In this document: positions 25,341 to 33,251 of the stretch, one piece after another
Layout: every line of letters starts with the position of its first letter
How positions within the stretch are numbered: position 1 is the stretch's first letter
Source of the DNA: Cuniculiplasma sp052315415
Lineage (GTDB): Archaea; Thermoplasmatota; Thermoplasmata; Thermoplasmatales; Thermoplasmataceae
Direction of reading: 5' to 3'
Assembly: GCA_052315415.1 (NCBI GenBank)
Contig: JBLSDH010000002.1
Coordinates: 1-64,000 of the forward strand
DNA length: 64,000 bases
Translations under genes and position numbers: made by a program
The notes under the pieces: model-generated
Seen by the model: the letters and a program-made list of their open reading frames with translations, nothing else
What the model was told of the DNA's origin: nothing
Databases searched by the model: none

Positions 25341-26579
25341 ATGGGAAATGATGAAACCCAGCTCAGAAAATATGAATTTAAAAAAGCTCTAGAGGAGCTG
25401 GAAAATCTTAGGGGAAGAGGTACCGAACTTATCAGCCTCTACATACCCCCTGATAAGATGATATATGACGTGGTACAGTATCTAAGGGAAGAATATTCCA
25501 CATCAGCAAATATAAAATCAAAATCAACAAGAAAAAATGTTCTATCTGCCATTGAATCCATAATGTCCAAACTTAAGTATTATAAGAGTCCTCCAGAAAC
25601 AGGACTGGTATTTTTTGTGGGACATATACAGAAGCGAGGGGATCAGACTGAGATGTACAGTCAAATTATAGAACCCCCAGAACCAATACAGACATTTATA
25701 TATAAATGTGATTCTCAGTTCTTCCTTGACCCTTTGAAAATTCAATTGAAACCGAAGGAGGTTTATGGTCTTATTGTAATAGACAGAAAAGAGGCCACAA
25801 TAGGATATCTAAATGGTACTAACATAGTGGTGGTGACAAACGAACAATCACTTGTTCCAAGCAAACATCACCAGGGAGGACAGTCATCACGAAGGTATGA
25901 AAGACTCATAGAAATTGCAGCAAATGAATATTTCAAAAAAATAGGAGATATAGTAAATAATACCTTTATGCCAAATATTAAGGAGATAAAGGGTATTTTT
26001 ATTGGAGGTCCCGGTGCTACTAAAAATTTCTTTTTTGAAAATGATTACATGTTCAACGAAATAAAGAAGAAAGTTGTTGACCTTTTTGACGTTGGCTACA
26101 CTGATGAATCAGGGCTGAGAGAACTTGTTGAAAAGGCATCTGAATCTATAAAGGATCTGGAGATAGCTAGGGAAAAGGATCTGATCAACAGATTTATGAA
26201 AGAAATAAGAAAGGGTCCTGAAGGGCTGGCAGTTTATGGTGAAAATGAGATTATTGATGCGCTGAACCGAAAGGCATTGGATCTTCTTCTCATATCGGAA
26301 AGTCTGCGAAGGACAAAATATTATTATAAATGTCCACAATGTTCACATGAAGAAGTGTTCAGCAGCAGACCTGAAGATAATACATGCCCTGTTTGCGGTT
26401 CTTCAATGGAAATGGATCATGAAGAGGATCTTGTAAAGACACTTTATAAAATGGCTGAAGACTCTGGAGCAACAGTTGAAATAATCGGTGAAGGAAGTGA
26501 AGAAGGGGAGGTTCTTAAAAAAGCTTTTAATGGACTGGCAGGTATATTAAGATATTCTCTCCAGAAGCAGCAAATTTAA
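25341..26579 (+). CDS. prf1: Peptide chain release factor aRF1
   Basis: Recognises all three stop codons and triggers peptide release. NIKS stop-recognition motif at residues 57-60, GGQ catalytic motif at 179-181 in KHHQGGQSSRRY, and a C-terminal minidomain with two CxxC pairs (CPQCSHEEVF and CPVCG, about 331-355) that probably bind zinc. Complete at 412 residues. The ATG has no Shine-Dalgarno and a TATA element 25 bases upstream, so it is likely leaderless. Confidence 0.96.
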   Translation: MGNDETQLRKYEFKKALEELENLRGRGTELISLYIPPDKMIYDVVQYLREEYSTSANIKSKSTRKNVLSAIESIMSKLKYYKSPPETGLVFFVGHIQKRGDQTEMYSQIIEPPEPIQTFIYKCDSQFFLDPLKIQLKPKEVYGLIVIDRKEATIGYLNGTNIVVVTNEQSLVPSKHHQGGQSSRRYERLIEIAANEYFKKIGDIVNNTFMPNIKEIKGIFIGGPGATKNFFFENDYMFNEIKKKVVDLFDVGYTDESGLRELVEKASESIKDLEIAREKDLINRFMKEIRKGPEGLAVYGENEIIDALNRKALDLLLISESLRRTKYYYKCPQCSHEEVFSSRPEDNTCPVCGSSMEMDHEEDLVKTLYKMAEDSGATVEIIGEGSEEGEVLKKAFNGLAGILRYSLQKQQI

Positions 26580-26596
26580 GAAAAAATTTTTTATTT

Positions 26597-26848
26597 TTAT
26601 TGCTCTTTCACCATTATCTGGTTAGGTCCAACGGTAATCTGGCTTACAGGTATTCTTATGTTGTTGTTTGTATCAAACTTGAATTCAGTCTTCACATTCT
26701 CTCTTGGCTCAACAATAAGGTATAGGATTCTTCCAGTAACTGGATTGAATCTAAGATCAAGTACCCTTCCAAGGTTTCTTCCACCCATTGTTGAGACCTG
26801 AGCATCCTTTATGTTGTTATAGAGCGTTAGTACCTCTTTTTTCTCCAT
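26597..26848 (-). CDS. PRC-barrel domain protein (second), downstream of VAT
   Basis: An 83-residue protein: KDAQVSTMGGRNLGRVLDL is the PRC-barrel opening, followed by RILYLIVEPRE and RIPVSQITVGPNQIMV. It resembles small archaeal PRC-barrel proteins, a group that includes the haloarchaeal division proteins CdpB1/CdpB2; orthology is not shown. GAGGGAT precedes the ATG. It starts ten bases after the VAT stop, so the two are one operon, which suggests a shared process with the Cdc48 unfoldase. Shares only fold-level similarity with the protein at 14728-14994. Confidence 0.82.
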   Translation of the reverse strand: MEKKEVLTLYNNIKDAQVSTMGGRNLGRVLDLRFNPVTGRILYLIVEPRENVKTEFKFDTNNNIRIPVSQITVGPNQIMVKEQ

Positions 26849-26857
26849 TTTTATCCC

Positions 26858-29101
26858 TCAGTTGTAAAGTCCTGTTTCCTCCAGTGACCTTCTTTTCTCT
26901 TTGCTGCTTTTTCCAAGGTTCTTGGAAAGATTTTCATAAAACTTTACCACCTCATCATCAACTGACGGCTTTATAACTTTTGTGGCATTTATGAAATCTT
27001 CATGAGTCACACCAGAAACTGAAGGATCTCTCCTGTAACTTATCATTCCAGCCTCTCTGCATAGATTTTCAAGGTCTGCACCAACATATCCCTCCGTAAT
27101 CTCTGCTATTTTTCTCAGATCCACTGTGCTATCAAGAGGCATGTTCTTTGTGTGTACTTTTAGAATCTGATACCTTGCCTCAAGGTCAGGTGGAGGGATG
27201 TAAATCATTTTATCAAACCTTCCTGCTCTTATTAGTGCATTATCTAGGATGTCAGGTCTGTTTGTGGCACCAATAACCACAACACCCTGAAGAACTTCAA
27301 CACCATCCATAGAAGTGAGAAGCTGATTTACAATTCTCTCTGTTACACCTGAATCACCGTATGATCCCCTTTTTGGTGCGATTGAATCTATTTCATCGAA
27401 AAATACAATGGATGGTGCAACCTGCTTTGCCTTCTTGAAGATTTCCCTCACAGCCTTCTCACTTTCTCCGACCCACTTGCTTAAAACTTCAGGGCCTTTT
27501 ACAGATATGAAATTTGCATTGCTTTCATTTGCAACAGCCTTAGCAAGCAAAGTCTTACCAACACCCGGAGGTCCGTAAAGAAGAAATCCTTTTGGTGCTC
27601 TGATTCCAAGTTTTTTGAATACATCTGGGTTAAGTAAGGGCATTTCAACACTTTCCCTCAGTTCCCTCTTAACTTCCTCCATCCCACCTATATCAGACCA
27701 ATGAACGTCAGGAATTTCTGCCATGACTTCCCTTAGACTACTGGGCTCTATACTTTTAAGAGCTTCCCTGAAGTCATCCTCTGTGACCGCCATCTTTTCC
27801 AGTATTTCCGTAGGAATTGGTTTGTCAAGATCAATTTCTGGAAGATATCTTCTGAGGGCATTCATTGCTGATTCTCTCGAGAGTGCTGCCAGATCTGCCC
27901 CCACAAATCCATACGTCATATCTGCAATTTCATCAAGGAACTTTGACTTCTGATCCTCATCCATATTCAATGGCATTGCCCTTGTATGAATCATCAGAAT
28001 CTCCTTTCTCCCGTTTTTATCTGGAACCCCTATATTTATTTCTCTGTCGAATCTTCCTGGTCTCCTGAGGGCCGGGTCCACCGCATCTATTCTGTTTGTA
28101 GCTCCAATTACTATGACGTGGCCTCTCTCCTTAAGACCATCCATCAATGTAAGCAGCTGAGCCACCACTCTCCTTTCAACCTCTCCTTGAACATCCTCTC
28201 TTTTTGGAGCTATAGAATCGATTTCATCAATGAATATAATTGAGGGTTCTTTCTCCTCTGCATTTGTGAATATCTCCCTCAACTTCTGCTCACTCTGTCC
28301 GTAATATTTACTCATGATTTCTGGTCCATTTATGGAGTAGAAATTTGCCCCTGATTCGTTTGCAACCGCTCTTGCTATGAGTGTTTTTCCTGTACCAGGA
28401 GGTCCATATAGAAGGACGCCTTTCGGTGGTCTAATTCCTAACCTTTCAAATAGCTCTGGATGCTTTAGTGGGAGTTCTATGATCTCCCTCACCTTACTCA
28501 ACTGATTTGAAAGTCCTCCAATATCCTCATAACTTATTTTCGAAACGTCTTCAAGAACATCAGAAGCTGGCTCTTCCCTTATCTCTATTTTCGTAGTTTC
28601 TCCTATCTCAACAGGTACTCTTGATGGTATGGTCTTAACAACTTTGAATAAAAGACCGGAATGGCCAGCTAGTGTAAGCCCAGGCACACTAATATTATCC
28701 TGTTCAATAATAGGCCTTCTTGAAAGAGCCCTTTGAACAAAATCATCTATACCCTCTCCAAACTTCAACCTCTGCTCCTTTCTTATTATGGGTGCAAGCA
28801 CAACTGATCTGGCGATTTCAGTTCTTACTTTTTTTACCTTAACTTTGTCACCTATTGATGCCCCACAATTGTTCCTCATTACGCTGTCAATTCTAACTAT
28901 TCCCTTTCCTTCATCCTCATTTCTTGCTCTAAAGACCCTCCCCACAGTCTTTTTGCTTTTTTCAATTTCCACCACATCGCCTATATCAACATTTAATTGA
29001 GCTCGTGCATCTGAGTCAAGTCTCACCCTTGACATTCCTGGATCAGTAGGATTGGATTCTGCAACTCTAAGAAAAATGCCTTCCCCTTCAACGTAAGACA
29101 T
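26858..29101 (-). CDS. vat: Cdc48/VAT-type AAA ATPase
   Basis: Archaeal p97 homologue. N domain residues 1-185 (double-psi barrel opening SYVEGEGIFLRVAESNPTD), then two AAA modules: D1 Walker A GPPGTGKT (about 229-236) with Walker B IIFIDEID, D2 Walker A GPPGVGKT (about 503-510) with IVFFDEID, each followed by an arginine-finger region (RRPGRFDREI, RAGRFDKMI). Hexameric unfoldase that can feed the archaeal proteasome. At 747 residues it is the size of Thermoplasma VAT. Followed in the operon by a PRC-barrel protein. Confidence 0.96.
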   Translation of the reverse strand: MSYVEGEGIFLRVAESNPTDPGMSRVRLDSDARAQLNVDIGDVVEIEKSKKTVGRVFRARNEDEGKGIVRIDSVMRNNCGASIGDKVKVKKVRTEIARSVVLAPIIRKEQRLKFGEGIDDFVQRALSRRPIIEQDNISVPGLTLAGHSGLLFKVVKTIPSRVPVEIGETTKIEIREEPASDVLEDVSKISYEDIGGLSNQLSKVREIIELPLKHPELFERLGIRPPKGVLLYGPPGTGKTLIARAVANESGANFYSINGPEIMSKYYGQSEQKLREIFTNAEEKEPSIIFIDEIDSIAPKREDVQGEVERRVVAQLLTLMDGLKERGHVIVIGATNRIDAVDPALRRPGRFDREINIGVPDKNGRKEILMIHTRAMPLNMDEDQKSKFLDEIADMTYGFVGADLAALSRESAMNALRRYLPEIDLDKPIPTEILEKMAVTEDDFREALKSIEPSSLREVMAEIPDVHWSDIGGMEEVKRELRESVEMPLLNPDVFKKLGIRAPKGFLLYGPPGVGKTLLAKAVANESNANFISVKGPEVLSKWVGESEKAVREIFKKAKQVAPSIVFFDEIDSIAPKRGSYGDSGVTERIVNQLLTSMDGVEVLQGVVVIGATNRPDILDNALIRAGRFDKMIYIPPPDLEARYQILKVHTKNMPLDSTVDLRKIAEITEGYVGADLENLCREAGMISYRRDPSVSGVTHEDFINATKVIKPSVDDEVVKFYENLSKNLGKSSKEKRRSLEETGLYN

Positions 29102-29159
29102 ATTTGGTAAATTTTTTTTAACTATTTAATGGTAATTAAAAAAAGGTAGATTGTATTTA

Positions 29160-29702
29160 TTATGGGATTTTAACAATAATAAAATAGAAATAAGCAAAAC
29201 CATCTGTTCCTGTTAGCAATAATATCTTGTCCACAAATGAAGTGGCTGAAGGATTCGATTGATTATAATATGGTAACATGTTGAAAGTTGAACTATTTAC
29301 ATACAATTTCAGAGATATCTGAGTGCCATTTTTAAACCCTGTAATTTTTTCAAAGTTGTAAACGCTGTTGAACTGGGTTATATTATAATTCATTCCATTA
29401 ACGGTATAGTTTGCAAAATTGAAAGCATAGACAGTGGAACTTGAACTATAAAGTGTGAAGTTAATATTAATTGTTTGAGTGCTGCTCTCTATTTCCTTCA
29501 CTATAACATAATTGTATGTACCGTTGACATTAACCTTTTCAACAGTTGACCCTGTGATATTTATTGAATTTTCATTTATATATGCATAACCCTGACTTGT
29601 TCCAAGAGAAACATTACTCTTTAAAATTGTTGCACCAGCCATCAGTGCAAAAATAATCAAGAGAACAACTGAAAGTGTGGCAGTTGTTTTTTTTCCAATC
29701 AT
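29160..29702 (-). CDS. Membrane-anchored surface protein of unknown function
   Basis: I do not recognise a family. Residues 8-28 (ATLSVVLLIIFALMAGATIL) form a signal anchor after a basic MIGKKT start. The remaining 150 residues are beta-rich, with about nine N-x-S/T sequons (for example NVS, NIT, NGT, NFT, NYT, NSS, NQS), consistent with an N-glycosylated protein on the outer face. It contains no cysteine. It is divergent from the MFS transporter at 29798 with a 95-base gap and follows VAT on the same strand only at a distance. No neighbour explains it. Confidence 0.7.
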   Translation of the reverse strand: MIGKKTTATLSVVLLIIFALMAGATILKSNVSLGTSQGYAYINENSINITGSTVEKVNVNGTYNYVIVKEIESSTQTININFTLYSSSSTVYAFNFANYTVNGMNYNITQFNSVYNFEKITGFKNGTQISLKLYVNSSTFNMLPYYNQSNPSATSFVDKILLLTGTDGFAYFYFIIVKIP

Positions 29703-29797
29703 AAAAGAACATTACTTGAGACTATTTAATATTTAATGTATAAATTGATTATTACTTAACTATTTATATTCAAAAGTGATAAACTGCTGGTGATTTA

Positions 29798-31537
29798 TTG
29801 GTTCAATATAAATGGGTGGCTCTTTCAAATACAACCCTGGGAGTTTTAATGGCTTCAATAAATGGAACCATTATCCTAATATCATTACCCCCTATATTCA
29901 AAGGTATAGGTATTGATCCATTTTTGGGTTCTTCATTCCAATACCTTTTGTGGATCTTGATGGGTTACATGATAGTTACAGCTGTCATGCTTGTAACAGT
30001 TGGAAGACTCTCAGATATTTTTGGGAGGGTTAGATTATTCAACCTTGGATTTCTTGTTTTTACAATAGGATCAATTCTACTCTTTCTAACACCGGGAAAG
30101 GGGGACCAGGGTGCTCTTGAATTGATCATTTTCAGGATGATACAAGCTGTTGGTGCCTCATTTCTCTTTGCAAATTCAGCTGCAATAATAACAGACAGTT
30201 TTCCACCAACTGAAAGGGGGAAAGCAATGGGTATAAATCAGATAGCAGCTCTTGCGGGATCATTGATTGGACTTATACTTGGAGGTATCCTTTCAGTAAT
30301 AAACTGGAGATATGTGTTCCTTGTGAGCGTTCCTGTTGGAATTCTTGGAACAGTCTGGTCATATGCAAAGCTTAAGGATAAATCTCAGAGAATTGCAAAC
30401 CAAAAATTGGACATTCCCGGAAATATTTCATTCGCAGGCGGTCTCACACTTATTCTGCTAGGTGTTACATACGGATTGATGCCTTACGGTAGCTCATCAA
30501 TGGGATGGGGTAACCCGCTGGTGATCATATCAATGATTGTGGGTGTTGCTCTCCTGATACTTTTTGTGTTCATAGAAAGGGTTGTTGAACAGCCAATGTT
30601 CAATCTTGGACTGTTCAGGAACAGGGCATTTACAACAGGTAGCTTTGCTTCCATGCTTCAGTCAATGGGAATGGGAGGAATGATGTTCATGATAATAATT
30701 CTTCTTCAGGGAATATGGCTCCCCATCCATGGATACAGCTTCAGCAGTGTTCCCTTCTGGGCAGGTATATACACAATACCAATGATGCTGGGTTTTGTGG
30801 TCTTTGGCCCCATAAGTGGAGCCCTTTCGGATAAGATGGGTGCAAAACTTCTATCTACACTTGGTCTGGTAATAAGTGCATTTGCCTTCTTACTTCTTTC
30901 AACGCTTTCATATGATTTTGCATACGTACCATTTGCTTTGATGTTGTTTATGATGGGCTCAGGCATGGGTCTGTTCGCAGCTCCAAATATTGCAGCAGTT
31001 ATGAACTCTGTGGCCCCACACATGAGAGGTGTTGCATCCGGTATGAGGTCAACATTGCAGAATACAGGGCAGACTGCAAGTATGGGAATATTCTTCACCA
31101 TAGTTATTGTATATCTTTCAGGACTTCTTCCAGGATCATTCACACCTGCTCTTGCGAAATCAGGGGCTCCTGTTCTGATACCCATATTTGATAAAATTCC
31201 CCCAACTTCAGCCCTTTTTGCTGCTTTTCTTGGAGAAAACCCAGTTGGAGTTATAGTTAGTGCACTAGGGCCCATTTCAACAATAATTCCCCCAGCCGTG
31301 CTTTCCACACTTGAGAGTAACACATGGTTTCCACTTGCAATTTCAGGGTCTTTCATGCAATCATTGAGAATGACGTTCTACGCAGGCTTCTTCATATTCA
31401 TTATTGCAGCCATTCTTTCTGCACTAAGAGGTAAAAGAGTGATTTATGATGAAAAGACTTTCCAGAGTGAAGAGCAATCAAAGACAAAGATAGAACAATC
31501 GAAAATAACTGAACTAAATGCAAAAATAGAAAATTAA
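29798..31537 (+). CDS. MFS transporter, DHA2 (14-span drug:H+ antiporter) type
   Basis: A 579-residue polytopic protein with about 14 hydrophobic spans. Motif A GRLSDIFGRVRLF is at about residues 68-80 and its half-two counterpart SGALSDKMGAKLL near 342-354, with a motif C-like region NQIAALAGSLIGLILGGIL. This matches the EmrB/QacA group exporting hydrophobic compounds by proton exchange. TTG start, supported by GGTGAT six bases before. The C-terminal 40 residues are charged and cytosolic. Substrate unknown. Confidence 0.85.
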   Translation: MVQYKWVALSNTTLGVLMASINGTIILISLPPIFKGIGIDPFLGSSFQYLLWILMGYMIVTAVMLVTVGRLSDIFGRVRLFNLGFLVFTIGSILLFLTPGKGDQGALELIIFRMIQAVGASFLFANSAAIITDSFPPTERGKAMGINQIAALAGSLIGLILGGILSVINWRYVFLVSVPVGILGTVWSYAKLKDKSQRIANQKLDIPGNISFAGGLTLILLGVTYGLMPYGSSSMGWGNPLVIISMIVGVALLILFVFIERVVEQPMFNLGLFRNRAFTTGSFASMLQSMGMGGMMFMIIILLQGIWLPIHGYSFSSVPFWAGIYTIPMMLGFVVFGPISGALSDKMGAKLLSTLGLVISAFAFLLLSTLSYDFAYVPFALMLFMMGSGMGLFAAPNIAAVMNSVAPHMRGVASGMRSTLQNTGQTASMGIFFTIVIVYLSGLLPGSFTPALAKSGAPVLIPIFDKIPPTSALFAAFLGENPVGVIVSALGPISTIIPPAVLSTLESNTWFPLAISGSFMQSLRMTFYAGFFIFIIAAILSALRGKRVIYDEKTFQSEEQSKTKIEQSKITELNAKIEN

Positions 31538-31543
31538 TTTTTT

Positions 31544-32359
31544 TTAAACTATTTCCATTTTGAATTTTTCAAGTAGATTCATATTAAAAGCTTTTTCGAA
31601 ATAAAGATTTAGGGCATCTTTCCCTCTTTGTCCGAAATCTATGGAAAGTTCATTTACATACATTTTTATGAATTTTGTCTCAAGTTCAAGGTCCTTGTAT
31701 CTGGCATATTTCATTGCGTATCTTGCTGCTTCCTCTGTATGTTCAAGGGCATATTTAATTGACTTTTCAAAATCTTTTATGTACATATCTTTGACTTCCT
31801 GTGGAAGGCTTTTTCTTATTGCATTAAAACCCAAGGGTATTGGCAGGTCTCCAGCATATTCCTTCCATTTTTCATATATGTCTGCAACTTTCATTAAACC
31901 CTTCTGTTGATAAGTTAACTGCTCATCATGTATAATAATTCCAGCATCTATTTCTCCCCTGATTATTGCCTGGGGAATCATATCAAATCTCATGGGCATC
32001 ATTGTTGCATCTTTTTCAACAAACATTCTGAAAAGGAGATGAGATGATGTTCCGGGTCCTGGTGTTCCCACCTTTGCTTTCTTAAAATCAACCACACTTC
32101 TTGCAACCACTATTGGACCGTAATTTATGCCAAAGCTTGCCCCTGAATGAGTCAACTGATATATTCTAAATACCCTTGCATACTCATTTGCTGAGATTGC
32201 TGTCACATCGTAAAGCTCTTCCTCAGCATTTTTATTCAATGTCTCAATATCTTTAATTATCTGTTCATATTCCATCGATGTTTCAATTTTTCCTGTTACC
32301 ATCGCGTAAAACATAAATGCATCATCCGGATCCGGTGTGTGAGCAACTGTTAATTTCAT
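31544..32359 (-). CDS. mqnD: MqnD-like periplasmic-binding-fold enzyme (menaquinone, futalosine route)
   Basis: Substrate-binding-protein fold without a signal peptide. VAHTPDPDDAFMFYAMV at the start and SGASFGINYGPIVVAR plus VGTPGPGTSSHLLFRMF match the MqnD family (1,4-dihydroxy-6-naphthoate synthase), which turns cyclic dehypoxanthine futalosine into the naphthoate. Length of 271 residues fits. No other mqn gene lies in the window, so the pathway assignment depends on genes elsewhere; a related MqnA-type activity is the alternative. Convergent with the MFS gene, six bases apart. Confidence 0.75.
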   Translation of the reverse strand: MKLTVAHTPDPDDAFMFYAMVTGKIETSMEYEQIIKDIETLNKNAEEELYDVTAISANEYARVFRIYQLTHSGASFGINYGPIVVARSVVDFKKAKVGTPGPGTSSHLLFRMFVEKDATMMPMRFDMIPQAIIRGEIDAGIIIHDEQLTYQQKGLMKVADIYEKWKEYAGDLPIPLGFNAIRKSLPQEVKDMYIKDFEKSIKYALEHTEEAARYAMKYARYKDLELETKFIKMYVNELSIDFGQRGKDALNLYFEKAFNMNLLEKFKMEIV

Positions 32360-32399
32360 AGTTCTGGATAAATTAATTCAATAAAAAGAATTGTACTAA

Positions 32400-33179
32400 T
32401 TATAATGATTTTTCGATTGTGCAAAACATCATGCCAAAATATTTTTCCATATAGTAATAAACTTTTTTGCTTACGTAATTATTTCCTTCCATCAACCCGG
32501 AAAGTATTACCATATTCCAGTAACTGTCAGGTTTGGCCTTCTCGATTATTTCATCCTTTACCTCCCTTATTTTATAAACCTTATTTTTTTCAAAAAATTC
32601 CTGTATCATATTGTCATATTCATCGGCTTCAGGTGAGTAACCATAAGGGCCGGTTTTACTGTGTGTATGTGCCTGATCTGCACTGAATATGACAGTCACT
32701 TTTTTTCCATAGTTCTCGGCAACATTGTGTAAAATTTGTCCAAATCTTATAAGGAGGTTTCTGTCGCTGATTCTAGGTTGCCCAATTATTACAACGCTTC
32801 TTCCCTTAAAAAAATACAAGGGTATTGCAGAGCCAAAATCCTCTGGAAAATCAGATAATTCACCTGATGATGTCACAAAATCTATGAGAACACCTTCCCT
32901 GAAATTTTCAGATAGTTTTTCTGCAAGTTTTCTTTCAACTTTTCTACTTTCCTTAAGGATAAAATTATCCATCTCGTAGTAACATGAAACGTTTTCTGTA
33001 TGTACTATTCCTATTCCATTGTTCAATCTTACGGAATGTGGTGATATTATTAGAATTACCTCACTTCTGTCGTTTTTTGTTTTTTCCCTTATACTTGAAA
33101 ACATTATCTCTGATTCATTATTTGGTCTTGTAAGTATTTCGTCTCCATGAGGTATAACAAAAATATTTTCAATTGTCAT
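32400..33179 (-). CDS. LigB-superfamily class III extradiol dioxygenase-like/MEMO-like protein
   Basis: Fold family shared by class III extradiol dioxygenases and MEMO1. Histidine-bearing motifs are VIPHGDEI (about 8-15), IISPHSVRL (about 44-52) and FSADQAHTHSKTGPYGYSPEADEYD (split here by residue: AHTHS near 171, GPYGY near 178). Iron ligands of true dioxygenases look plausible, but a MEMO-type non-catalytic role cannot be excluded. No radical SAM or AMMECR1 partner is adjacent. Single gene between mqnD and ppdK. Confidence 0.72.
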   Translation of the reverse strand: MTIENIFVIPHGDEILTRPNNESEIMFSSIREKTKNDRSEVILIISPHSVRLNNGIGIVHTENVSCYYEMDNFILKESRKVERKLAEKLSENFREGVLIDFVTSSGELSDFPEDFGSAIPLYFFKGRSVVIIGQPRISDRNLLIRFGQILHNVAENYGKKVTVIFSADQAHTHSKTGPYGYSPEADEYDNMIQEFFEKNKVYKIREVKDEIIEKAKPDSYWNMVILSGLMEGNNYVSKKVYYYMEKYFGMMFCTIEKSL

Positions 33180-33251
33180 TATCTGAATATATAAATTAAG
33201 TATAAATAGAAAGTCTATGTTGATAAAAAGTTATTGAATATGTTTCTTTTT

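Noticed and set aside
30706..31356. 216-codon reverse ORF inside the DHA2 transporter
   Set aside because: It mirrors a strongly supported transporter frame, has no start site and its proline/alanine-rich product has no known motif.
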